Shown in pieces: positions 1-9,667 of a stretch of DNA of 64,000 bases. Position 1 is the first letter of the stretch. Every line of letters starts with the position of its first letter. The notes below the pieces were generated by a model. That model saw only the letters and a list, made by a program, of their open reading frames with translations, did no database searches and had not been told where the DNA came from. This stretch comes from Planctomycetota bacterium. GTDB lineage: Bacteria; Planctomycetota; GCA-002687715; DRQF01. A program made the position numbers and the translations under genes. Location of the stretch: NCBI GenBank assembly GCA_020639295.1, contig JACKGY010000003.1:496001-560000 (forward strand). Direction: 5' to 3'.

Positions 1-2
1 GC

Positions 3-593
3 AACCTCGAGGAGTCGGCGATCGCGCCCATCTGGGCCTGTCAGGTCGTGCATGGCGTCGCGGTCGGCACCGCCGCCGCGATGATGGCCCGGGCCGCCCA
101 GCTGCCGCTCGAGGAGGAGGCCCGGACCCTGGGCATCATCCACGACATCGGCATGCAGATCCTCCTCGAACGCGATCCGGTCAGCTACGAGAAGGCCCTG
201 TCCGCGGCGGCCGCCACCTCGAGCCGGGTCGTCGACCACGAACGATTCCATTGTGGCACCGACCACGGCGAGGTGGCCGAGAACCTCCTCCGCCAGGCGG
301 GCCTGCCCGAGACCATGTGCGCCGCGGTCGGCTATCATCACGATCCGCTCAGCGCCCCCACCGAACACCGTTACCTGTCGACCCTGCTCTTCGCCGCCGA
401 GTGCCTGGCGCGGCGAGCCGGTCAGGTCGATTTCTGCGGCAACGACAGCGAGCTCCTCGAGCCACGCATCCTGGCCACGCTGCGGATCGGCAACGGCGTC
501 ATCGAGGCCTACGTGCCCCTGTTCAAGGCCGAGCTCCAGCGCCTGGGGATCCGGCCCAACGAGTGCCGCACCAGATCGAGGAACTGCACGTGA
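3..593 (+). CDS. HDOD domain signalling protein (5' partial)
   Basis: The reading frame is open from base 3, so the gene starts upstream of the window. The visible 196 codons match the second half of an HDOD (HD-related output) domain: a helix resembling the region before the HD motif, then IIHDIG, an ER-H-G-xxH motif, and a final HHDP after the 'LP' turn. HDOD proteins are non-catalytic or weakly conserved HD-superfamily modules found beside receiver and PAS domains in bacterial signalling; their outputs are mostly unknown. The TGA stop overlaps the GTG start of the receiver gene (GTGA), so the two are translationally coupled. The N-terminal part, which could hold another domain, is not visible. 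Confidence 0.85.
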   Translation, partial: NLEESAIAPIWACQVVHGVAVGTAAAMMARAAQLPLEEEARTLGIIHDIGMQILLERDPVSYEKALSAAAATSSRVVDHERFHCGTDHGEVAENLLRQAGLPETMCAAVGYHHDPLSAPTEHRYLSTLLFAAECLARRAGQVDFCGNDSELLEPRILATLRIGNGVIEAYVPLFKAELQRLGIRPNECRTRSRNCT

Positions 594-982
594 ACGACTC
601 GGCGCGAATCCTGTGCATCGACGACAACGGCCGGAACCTGCGCATCCTCCAGGAGCTCCTGGAGGACGACTTCCAGCTCAGCTGCGCCACCTCGGGTGAG
701 GATGGTCTCAGCAGCATCGCCGACTTCCATCCCGAGCTCATCCTGCTGGACGTGATGATGCCCGGACTCGACGGCTACGAGGTCTGCCGCCGCGTCAAGG
801 CCGACCCGAGCACCGCCGACATCCCCGTGGTCTTGCTCTCGGCGCTGGCCCGGGACGACGACCGCGAGCGCGGTTCGCGCGCCGGCGCCGACGCCTACCT
901 GGCCAAACCCTTCGATCCCGATGCCCTCCTCGACCTGGTCGAGAACTACATCGGCGCCACGCGGGCGGTCCGGAATGTCTGA
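590..982 (+). CDS. Single-domain response regulator (CheY-like receiver)
   Basis: This is a 130-residue receiver domain with no output domain. The acidic pair is D11/D12, the phosphoacceptor is D54 in LLDVMMPGLDG, the switch Ser is S84 and the conserved Lys is K106 in LAKPF, so it should be phosphorylatable. I chose the GTG at 590 because it forms a GTGA overlap with the HDOD stop and gives a normal receiver N-terminus; the frame stays open further upstream but that part reads as shadow. Together with the HDOD gene before it and the PAS gene after it (8-bp overlap) it forms a signalling operon. The cognate kinase is not in the window. Confidence 0.9.
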   Translation: MNDSARILCIDDNGRNLRILQELLEDDFQLSCATSGEDGLSSIADFHPELILLDVMMPGLDGYEVCRRVKADPSTADIPVVLLSALARDDDRERGSRAGADAYLAKPFDPDALLDLVENYIGATRAVRNV

Positions 983-1517
983 GACCTGGGGCGTCGACCG
1001 CGCGCCGGAGAACCGGCTCGGGGTTCGCCTGGCCGAATTCGCCGCCGTGCCGCTGATCTTCGTCGACGGTGAGCTCCGCCTCCAGTACGCCAACGGCGAG
1101 GCCCGGGAGCTCTTCGCCCTCGACAGCCCGATCGGCGTCTTCAGTCTGCACGACCTGGTGCCGGGTCTGCGGAAGCTCCGCAGCCTCGACTGGGGCGCGC
1201 CTTCGAACTTCGATCTCGTCGACGAGGTCTCGGCCGCGGGCATCCAGCTCGAGGCCCGCCGTCCGGGTGGATCGTTCCGCGTGGAGCTCTCGTCGCGGCC
1301 GGTCGAGGTCAACGGCCTGGTGGGCCGGGTCATCGTCATCCGCGACATGACCGACCAGAACGCGTCGATGGCGTCGATCCTGCGCGCGCACCGCGAGCTC
1401 GAGGAATTCAACCGGATCTCGGTCGGTCGCGAGCTGCGGATGATCGAACTGAAGCGCGAGGTCAACGACCTGCTCAATGAGCAGGATCGCCCCCCGCGCT
1501 ACTGGATCGACGACTGA
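975..1517 (+). CDS. PAS domain protein with a kinase-neck-like C-terminus, no kinase domain
   Basis: A 180-residue protein. Residues about 20-130 look like a PAS sensor fold (FVDGELRLQYANGEARELF, and RVIVIRDMTDQ at the end of the sheet). A charged helix follows, then a C-terminal motif MIELKREVNDLLNEQ..PPRY. That last motif is a common linker just before the dimerisation domain in PAS histidine kinases, but here the protein stops right after it. The ATG at 975 overlaps the end of the receiver gene. It probably senses a ligand or redox signal and acts through a partner protein; which partner is not shown by the sequence. The stop at 1515-1517 is 37 bp from the convergent acyl-CoA dehydrogenase. 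Confidence 0.75.
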   Translation: MSETWGVDRAPENRLGVRLAEFAAVPLIFVDGELRLQYANGEARELFALDSPIGVFSLHDLVPGLRKLRSLDWGAPSNFDLVDEVSAAGIQLEARRPGGSFRVELSSRPVEVNGLVGRVIVIRDMTDQNASMASILRAHRELEEFNRISVGRELRMIELKREVNDLLNEQDRPPRYWIDD

Positions 1518-1553
1518 CGCGGACCGCTCAGGGCGCCCCGAGCGCGCCGCCGC

Positions 1554-2750
1554 CTACTGCAGGATGTTCTTGATCTCGCCCAGCAAGGGCCGGCAGCACT
1601 GCGACTTGAGCGCGAGGTTGCTGCCTTCGCCGACCCGGGTGACGAAGAGGTCGTTGTGGTGCCGGATCAGGCCGAACTCGTCGAGACCGGCCACGCCACC
1701 GCAGATCTCCATGGCCGCCCCCAGGAGCTCGGAGGCCTGCCGGGAGCTGGCGATCTTGACCTTCGCCGCCTGTTCGCGGTCGAGGCGGTCGGCGTTGTAG
1801 AGATCGCAGCAGTGCATCAGCCAGGTCAGGTTCTGCTCCAGGGCGATGTCCATGTCCAGGATGACGTCCTGGACCCGCTGGAAGCGCCCGATCGGCAGAT
1901 CGTCGAACTGCTCGCGCTCCTGGACGTAGCGGCAGCAACGGTCGAGCGCGAAGGCCAGCGATGCCAGGGCCAGGCCGGCGATGAACAGTCGACCGCCGTT
2001 CAGCGTCGTGACCATGACCTTGAAGCCGCCACCGACCTCGCCGAGGACGTCCGCGGCGCCGACCCGGACCGAGTCGAAGACGATGGAACCGGTGCTCGAC
2101 TGCTCCCAGACCCGCTTGCCGGCCATCTCCTGATAGTGCACGCCGGCCGCATCCATCGGCACGATGAAGCAGGTCGAACGCTTGCCGTTCGGAGCCTCGG
2201 GGTCGGTCATCGCGTGCACGACCACGTGGCTCGCCCAGTGGGCGTTGGTGGACCAGCACTTCTCGCCGCGGATGATCCAGTCGGCGCCGTCGCGCGTGGC
2301 GGTCACCTGCGGGTTCGCCGCGTCCGAGCCGCGGCCGGGTTCGGACAGACCGAAGACGAACATCCGCTTGCCGGCGGCGAGATCGGGAAGGTGCGCCGCC
2401 TTCTGAGCCTCGTTGCCGCAGAGCAGGAGGGGCTTGATGCCGAGGCTCACGGCCGCGCCGGGGGTGATCGCCGCGCACTGGCTGTGGTAGCCGAGGGCCA
2501 GGCCCATGAGGACGAGGTCGAGATGATCACCGCCCTGACCACCGAAGGACTCGGGAACCGGCAGGCCGAAGAGACCGAGTTCGGCCATCTTGGCGATGAC
2601 CTCGTCGGGGATGAGGACGTGGTCGCGTTCCCAGCCGAGCAGATGCGGCGCGACTTCGGCGTCGGCGAAGTCACGCACCGCCGCATAAAAATCGAAACGA
2701 TCCTCGGAAACGAGGGCACGGAGGTAATGATCGATGCGCCGGCTGCTCAT
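1554..2750 (-). CDS. Acyl-CoA dehydrogenase
   Basis: A 398-residue flavoprotein of normal family length, expected to carry out alpha,beta-dehydrogenation of an acyl-CoA with electrons passed to ETF. The FAD/substrate motif GLSEPGRGSDAA is present, and the C-terminal VGEGSN places a Glu (about E375) where the family has its catalytic base. Several Cys residues (CCRY, CCDLY, CCRP) are unusual for the family. I start at 2750 because GAGG lies about 7 bases upstream and the protein then begins with the normal helical N-terminus; the frame stays open upstream but that part looks non-coding. It is transcribed away from the CTP-synthase-like gene and stands apart from the beta-oxidation clusters. 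Its substrate is unknown. Confidence 0.88.
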   Translation of the reverse strand: MSSRRIDHYLRALVSEDRFDFYAAVRDFADAEVAPHLLGWERDHVLIPDEVIAKMAELGLFGLPVPESFGGQGGDHLDLVLMGLALGYHSQCAAITPGAAVSLGIKPLLLCGNEAQKAAHLPDLAAGKRMFVFGLSEPGRGSDAANPQVTATRDGADWIIRGEKCWSTNAHWASHVVVHAMTDPEAPNGKRSTCFIVPMDAAGVHYQEMAGKRVWEQSSTGSIVFDSVRVGAADVLGEVGGGFKVMVTTLNGGRLFIAGLALASLAFALDRCCRYVQEREQFDDLPIGRFQRVQDVILDMDIALEQNLTWLMHCCDLYNADRLDREQAAKVKIASSRQASELLGAAMEICGGVAGLDEFGLIRHHNDLFVTRVGEGSNLALKSQCCRPLLGEIKNILQ

Positions 2751-3110
2751 TCTGGCCTCGGTTGTTCGTTGCTGCGGGGATTGGGCAAGGGCTTTGACCA
2801 CCTCGCTGCCCGCTCCATCGGAAAGTCGGCTTGGGCGACTGGGGGAATTCCGAGGCCGGAACGATCGCGACCGGACCGACTGCTCGGAGGCGCGGGATTC
2901 TAAGCCGAAGGGCCGAAAGGGACAAGATCCGCGGCCTTCGCCCGAATCAGACCACGCCCGGCCGGCCGAGAACGTATCAAGGTCTCGAAGCGCGGCGATC
3001 GGTCGCAGCATCCTGGAATCGGCCCCGATTGGTCACATGATGCCCTGGTCATCTTCCGATGAAGATTCGAGGCGGTTTGCGACCGGGCCGGGTCGAGAAG
3101 GTGGGGAGAC
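2751..3110. other. 360-bp divergent intergenic region
   Basis: This is the region between two divergent genes. I see a good minus-strand promoter candidate (2897-2925) reading toward the acyl-CoA dehydrogenase, leaving a leader of about 140 nt. Toward the plus-strand gene I see only a ribosome site (GGGGAG just before the ATG at 3111) and no convincing promoter. Open frames here have no protein-like composition. Confidence 0.5.
2897..2925 (-). promoter_or_regulatory. Candidate sigma-70 promoter for acyl-CoA dehydrogenase
   Basis: Read on the minus strand: TTGTCC (-35), a 17-bp spacer, and TAGAAT (-10, five of six to consensus). Predicted start is near 2890, giving a leader of about 140 nt before the ATG at 2750. 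Found by eye; no scoring was possible. Confidence 0.5.
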
Positions 3111-3854
3111 ATGAGCAAGGGCCACATCAGCATCATCGGCAACCTCGACACGGAGTATCCCGCCCACGTCCAGACGCGGGAGGCGATCATCCATGCCGAA
3201 CGCGAACTCGGCGTCGTCCTCAACACCCGCTGGGTGACGCCGCACGAGATCGTCGAGCGCGACGACGTGCTCGATGGCAGCTGCGCCGCCCTGATCGCCC
3301 CGCGCAATCCGAAGAGTCCCCGCCAGCTCTGGCCCGAGATCCTCGCCGCCCTCGAGTGGCTCGAGGCCCGGAGGGTTCCCACGCTCGGCATCGAGTACGG
3401 CTACCAGCACATGGTGATCGACATGGCCCGGCGGCTCCTGCTCCAGGACCGGGCCAACTCCACCGCCTACGACGAGGCGAGCCCCTATCCGGTGATCACC
3501 CGGCTCGAGAGCGATCAGAGCCCGATCGACAAGGTCAGTCCGGTGACCATCGACGTCCGGCTCCGGGCCGAGAGCATGCTCTGGAACATCTACGGCAAGC
3601 GCCACGAGGTCCGCGAGGCCTTCCGCGGTCACTACGTGGTCAATCCCGACTACCTCGAGGACTTCGAGGATCGCGGCGTGCAGTTCAGCGCCCGCGGCCG
3701 CTGGGGTGACAGCCACTTCGTGGCCGCCTTCGAGCGTAGCGATCTTCCCTTCCAGATCGGCGTCGCCTACCTGCCGCAGTTCGCCTCGCGGCCGGGTCGG
3801 CCACATCCGCTCTTCCTGGCCCTGGTCAAGGCCGGCCTCGAGTACCGGGACTGA
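3111..3854 (+). CDS. CTP synthase C-terminal (glutaminase)-like protein lacking the catalytic triad
   Basis: A 247-residue stand-alone protein that aligns by eye along the class I glutamine amidotransferase domain of CTP synthase: RANSTAYDEASPYPVI, an internal GKRHEVR, and SRPGRPHPLF near the end are characteristic. The three catalytic positions are all replaced. GIC(L)G becomes GIEYGYQ (E95 for the Cys), and the C-terminal HPE becomes LPQ (L221 for His, Q223 for Glu). Glutamine hydrolysis by the usual mechanism is therefore not expected. There is no synthetase domain. As I recall, databases hold a family named 'CTP synthase C-terminal region-related (seleno)protein'; here the position is a plain GAG codon. 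The role is unknown; a binding or regulatory protein is my inference. Confidence 0.8.
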   Translation: MSKGHISIIGNLDTEYPAHVQTREAIIHAERELGVVLNTRWVTPHEIVERDDVLDGSCAALIAPRNPKSPRQLWPEILAALEWLEARRVPTLGIEYGYQHMVIDMARRLLLQDRANSTAYDEASPYPVITRLESDQSPIDKVSPVTIDVRLRAESMLWNIYGKRHEVREAFRGHYVVNPDYLEDFEDRGVQFSARGRWGDSHFVAAFERSDLPFQIGVAYLPQFASRPGRPHPLFLALVKAGLEYRD

Positions 3855-3961
3855 GGGCCAGACCGCGCCATCGCCGTGACGAGCGCTCCGACCGGCTTCC
3901 GGTCGGAGTTTGCGCTTTCGTCCTCCAGCCGCTCTAATCGACCACCAGAAGAGGGTTGCCG

Positions 3962-5368
3962 ATGCAGTTGTCCGAGATGCGCAAGGTCCTGGGCGAAGCC
4001 CTGGCCGGACAGGATGGATTTGTCGAGCTCCGCTGGGCCGCCAAGACCTCGCGCGGTTTCCTGGTCGAGAAAGGCAAGGTCGAGCAGGCCACGGTCAAGC
4101 GTCGGGCCGGGGTCGGCGTGCGCGTCCTGGAGGACGGCACCTGGGGCTTCTCGTCCACCGGCTCCCGGGAACTCGTCGATCTCCGCGCGGCCATCGAGCG
4201 GGCGCGGGCGGCGGCCCGGGCCAGCGCCGCCCGGCGCCGCAGCAAGGTACCGGAGCTGGGATCGGCCCGCCTGGCCCGGGGCGATCTCGAGAACCAGGAC
4301 GCCGCCCGGGTCGCCGCGATCCCGATCGAGGAGAAACTCGAACTGGCGCGCGCCGCCGAGGCCGAGACCCGAGCCGCCTCGACCAGCATCCGCAGCGCGG
4401 CCTGCGGCTACAACGAGATCGACGAGGAGAAGGCCATCGTCACCAGCGACGGCGCCGACGTCTCCTTCCGCATCCTCCGGCCGGAGTTCCGGGTCCAGGC
4501 CGTGGCCGAGAAGGCCGGCCGCCTGGCGGCCGCGAACGAGTCGGTCGGCGTCACCGGCGACTGGGACTGCCTGTTCTCGGGGGACCGCCGGGGCCGGATG
4601 ATCCAGGACGCGGCGCGCTATGCGGTCGAACTCCTCGATGCCGGCAGTCCGCAAGGGGGCCGGAGCACCGTGATCCTCGCCCCTTCCATCGTCGGCCTCC
4701 TGGTCCACGAGGCCATCGGCCACACCGTGGAGGCCGATTTCGTGCAGTCGGGCTCGGTCGCCCGCGGTCGCCTCCGCAGCCGGGTCGGCAGCGACCTGGT
4801 CACCCTCTGCGACAGCGGTTTCAGCGAGCATCTGGCCGGCGCCGGCGGGAGCCTGCCGGTCGACGACGAGGGCGTGCTCACCGAGAAGACGGTGATCATC
4901 CGCAACGGCATCCTCGAGAGCTACCTGCACAACCGCGAGAGCGCGGCCGCCTTCGGGGTCGCGCCCACCGGCAATGCGCGGGCCTGGGACTTCTCGGACC
5001 AGCCCCTCATCCGGATGCGCAACACCTTCCTCGAGCCGGGCGATCAGGATCTGGCCGAGATGATCGCCGGCGTCGAGGAGGGTTACCTGCTCGACGGCCC
5101 CAAGAACGGTCAGGCCGACGCCACCGGTGAATTCATGTTCGCGGTCCAGAACGCCTGGCGCATCCGTCACGGCAAGCTCGCCGAGCTGGTCCGCGGCGTG
5201 ACCATTTCGGGCGTCGCCTTCCAGGTCATGCAAACGGTCGACGCCGTCTCCCGTGAGTTCCGTTGGGACCTCGGCTCCGGCTACTGCGGCAAGGGCCAGC
5301 CGGCGAAGGTCGATGCCGGCGGGCCCTACGTCCGCTGTGAGGTGCTGCTCGGCGGCACGCAGGATTGA
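3962..5368 (+). CDS. tldD: TldD metalloprotease subunit
   Basis: A 468-residue TldD/PmbA-family protease, the catalytic half of a TldD/TldE heterodimer that degrades small or unfolded peptides in the cytoplasm and, in some bacteria, matures modified peptides. The zinc motif HExxxH is at H249-E250-H254 (HEAIGH). The glycine-rich C-terminal core (SGYCGKGQP, VDAGGPYVRC) is present. The ATG at 3962 has GAGGG six bases upstream; a TTG two codons earlier is a weaker choice. The tldE gene follows after 14 bp. No modified-peptide precursor is visible beside it, so a general protease role is more likely. Confidence 0.93.
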   Translation: MQLSEMRKVLGEALAGQDGFVELRWAAKTSRGFLVEKGKVEQATVKRRAGVGVRVLEDGTWGFSSTGSRELVDLRAAIERARAAARASAARRRSKVPELGSARLARGDLENQDAARVAAIPIEEKLELARAAEAETRAASTSIRSAACGYNEIDEEKAIVTSDGADVSFRILRPEFRVQAVAEKAGRLAAANESVGVTGDWDCLFSGDRRGRMIQDAARYAVELLDAGSPQGGRSTVILAPSIVGLLVHEAIGHTVEADFVQSGSVARGRLRSRVGSDLVTLCDSGFSEHLAGAGGSLPVDDEGVLTEKTVIIRNGILESYLHNRESAAAFGVAPTGNARAWDFSDQPLIRMRNTFLEPGDQDLAEMIAGVEEGYLLDGPKNGQADATGEFMFAVQNAWRIRHGKLAELVRGVTISGVAFQVMQTVDAVSREFRWDLGSGYCGKGQPAKVDAGGPYVRCEVLLGGTQD

Positions 5369-5382
5369 AGGGCGGGAGAACC

Positions 5383-6732
5383 ATGGACCAGCACCGTCTG
5401 TTCGACCTCTGTGATCGCGTCCTGCAGCGCGCGGCCGCCCTCGGCGCCGACGAGGCCGAGATCGCCGCGCTCCACGCCGGTGGCGGCGAGGTGAGCTTCG
5501 AGAAGAACGATCTCAACGTGGCCCTCACCGACGAGGAGACCTCCTTCGGTCTGCGGCTCTACCGCGGCGGCCGACAGGGTTTCGCCACCAGCAACGATCC
5601 CGAGCGCCTCGACGAGCTGGTCGCGGACGCCTTCGCCCTCGCCGGGGCCTCGATCGCCGACCCGCTCCAGGGCCTGCCCGAGCCGCGGGCGCTGGAACCG
5701 GTCGCGGATCTCCACGACCCCGCCCTCGCCGAGCTCGAGATCGGCGCCCTCACCGAACTCGCCGCCACCCTGCTCGAGGGCGTGCGGTCCCGGGACCCCC
5801 GGGCAAGCATCGATTCGGGCTCCTGCTCGGCTTCGAGCAGTCTCCGCGTGATCGCCAACAGCAAGGGCCTCCGCGCCGCCGAGTCGAGCACCGGCATCGG
5901 CTGCAGCCTCTTCGGCATGGCGGTGACCGAGGGCCAGGTGGGCAGCTTCGTGGTGGAAGGGCGATCGGCCCGCCGCCTGGCCGGCTTCCGCGAGGAGATC
6001 GAGGCCTGCGCCGCCCGCTTCGCCGACAAGGCGGTCGCCCTGCTCGACCCCGGTCGTGGCCGCAGCTACCGCGGTCGCGTCCTGCTCGCCCCCGAGGCCA
6101 CGGCTTCCTTCCTGACCGGCAACCTCCTGGCGATGCTGTCGCCGGCCGCCATCCGCAAGGGCAAGAGCCCGGTTCGGGGCGAGGAGGGCGAGGAGATCGC
6201 CGCCCGGCTCGTCGAGCTGATCGATCGACCCCGCGAGGCCGGTCGCCCCGGGGCCTCGGCCTTCGACCGCGAGGGCATGCCGAAGGCCGATCTCGTCCTG
6301 CTGCGAGAGGGCCGGCTCGTGGCCCTGCCCTACGACCATTACGAGGCCCGGGCGGTCGCGCGACCCGGCGGTTCGACCGGGCACGCCGGCGGCGGCGTCG
6401 GCAGCACCCCGCTGGTGGCGGTCGGTCATGCCAGCTTGAAGCCAGGCGGCAGCCCGCTGGCGGAGATCATGGCCGAGGCCGAGGGCGCGGTGGTGGTCAG
6501 CCGCTTCAGCGGTTCGACCAATGCCGTGACCGGTGAGTTCAGCGGCGTGGTGAAGGGTGGCTTCCTGGTGGACCAGGGCCAGCTCCGCCCCATCACCGAG
6601 ATCCTCATCGCCGGCAACCTGCTCGAGCTCTACCGCTCCGTGCTCGCCCTGTCGATCGAGACCGAACGTCTCCACGGTCGTCTCGACCACCCCTGGGTCC
6701 TCCTCGACGGGGTCAGCGTCACCGCGGGCTGA
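5383..6732 (+). CDS. tldE: TldE/PmbA subunit (metalloprotease partner)
   Basis: A 449-residue TldE/PmbA paralogue of the preceding TldD. It lacks the HExxxH motif, as expected for the non-catalytic half of the heterodimer. Family features include EVSFEKNDLNVALTDEETSFGLRLY at the N-terminus (a piece of the first domain) and the C-terminal GEFSGVVKGGFLVDQGQL region with the final ITEILIAGNLLELY helix. ATG at 5383 has GGGCGGGAG upstream; a TTG overlapping the tldD stop is possible but has no good ribosome site. It is the second gene of a two-gene operon. Confidence 0.92.
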   Translation: MDQHRLFDLCDRVLQRAAALGADEAEIAALHAGGGEVSFEKNDLNVALTDEETSFGLRLYRGGRQGFATSNDPERLDELVADAFALAGASIADPLQGLPEPRALEPVADLHDPALAELEIGALTELAATLLEGVRSRDPRASIDSGSCSASSSLRVIANSKGLRAAESSTGIGCSLFGMAVTEGQVGSFVVEGRSARRLAGFREEIEACAARFADKAVALLDPGRGRSYRGRVLLAPEATASFLTGNLLAMLSPAAIRKGKSPVRGEEGEEIAARLVELIDRPREAGRPGASAFDREGMPKADLVLLREGRLVALPYDHYEARAVARPGGSTGHAGGGVGSTPLVAVGHASLKPGGSPLAEIMAEAEGAVVVSRFSGSTNAVTGEFSGVVKGGFLVDQGQLRPITEILIAGNLLELYRSVLALSIETERLHGRLDHPWVLLDGVSVTAG

Positions 6733-6733
6733 A

Positions 6734-6765
6734 CCAGGGCCCGGGGCGCCCCGCCGGGCCCCTGG
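6734..6765 (+). terminator. GC-rich hairpin after tldE
   Basis: CCAGGGCCCGG pairs with CCGGGCCCCTGG (one-base bulge) around a 9-nt loop, directly after the tldE stop. No T-run follows, so it may stall or protect RNA rather than act as a classical intrinsic terminator. Confidence 0.35.
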
Positions 6766-6830
6766 ACCGGTCGGCGGCGGCGATCAGGTCGAAACCGGAC
6801 CAGAAAAGTCCTGAAAAGACCGGGGCGACC

Positions 6831-6858
6831 TTGTCCCGACCCGGACCGGGCCTAACAT
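6831..6858 (+). promoter_or_regulatory. Candidate promoter of the suf operon
   Basis: TTGTCC (-35), a 16-bp spacer, and TAACAT (-10), about 50 bp before the regulator start at 6909. Rrf2 repressors commonly bind over their own suf promoter, so this is where an operator would be expected. I could not pick out a reliable operator palindrome. Confidence 0.4.
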
Positions 6859-6908
6859 GAGGCCGAAATGGCACCGATACGGTCCGGTTTGTCGCGCGAG
6901 TCCGCCCC

Positions 6909-7379
6909 TTGCTGAGGATCACCAAGCAGACCGATTACGGCATCGTCCTCCTCACCCACTTCGGGCTGGCGGACGAGGGCCAGCTCCTCTCGGCCAAGGA
7001 ACTCGCCGAGCGGACGCGGATTCCGGCGCCGATGGTGGCCAAGATCCTGAAGATCCTGGTTCGCGCCGGTCTCCTCGACTCGCAGCGCGGCGCGGCCGGC
7101 GGCTACGGTCTCGCGCGACCGGCGCGCGATCTGAGCCTCCTGGAGATGATCGCCGCCCTCGAGGGACCGGTGTCGATGACCGAGTGCGCGGAGATGGGCT
7201 CCGGCTGCCCGATCGAGGCCGGCTGCCGCCCGCGCGTCAACTGGAAGCTGATCAACCAGGTGGTCCAGGCCGCGCTCGAGGGCATCACGCTCGAGCGCAT
7301 GATCACGCCGGCACCCGCCTGCGCGACCCTCGATCTGGGACTGGTACGGGCCGGTCTCGAGGCGCCGCAGAGGACCTGA
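6909..7379 (+). CDS. Rrf2-family SUF system regulator (IscR/SufR-like)
   Basis: A 156-residue transcription factor. The N-terminal winged helix begins MLRITKQTDYGIVLL, typical of the SUF-associated Rrf2 subgroup. Cysteines C93, C100 and C106 match the three-Cys cluster ligand pattern of IscR-type proteins, so it should sense Fe-S status. The start is a TTG; there is no in-frame ATG or GTG nearby and this start gives the conserved N-terminus. It lies 17 bp before sufB as the first gene of the operon, so it most likely autoregulates suf. Direction of control (repressor when cluster-loaded) is inferred from the family. Confidence 0.9.
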   Translation: MLRITKQTDYGIVLLTHFGLADEGQLLSAKELAERTRIPAPMVAKILKILVRAGLLDSQRGAAGGYGLARPARDLSLLEMIAALEGPVSMTECAEMGSGCPIEAGCRPRVNWKLINQVVQAALEGITLERMITPAPACATLDLGLVRAGLEAPQRT

Positions 7380-7396
7380 GCAGGGAACGAATCGCG

Positions 7397-8881
<1,485 letters not shown>

Positions 8882-8889
8882 GAGTCGAC

Positions 8890-9651
<762 letters not shown>

Positions 9652-9667
9652 CGGCGCCCGCGCAGCG

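Noticed and set aside
509..1477. A 322-codon minus-strand frame opposite the receiver and PAS genes
   Set aside because: The plus-strand genes have recognisable domains and coupled starts; this frame has Ser/Arg-rich shadow composition.
3390..3410. Selenocysteine codon at the amidotransferase nucleophile position
   Set aside because: The codon is GAG (Glu), not TGA, so this member is not a selenoprotein at that site.
3962..6732. A modified-peptide biosynthesis cluster around TldD/TldE
   Set aside because: No precursor peptide, radical SAM, YcaO or transporter gene lies beside the pair.
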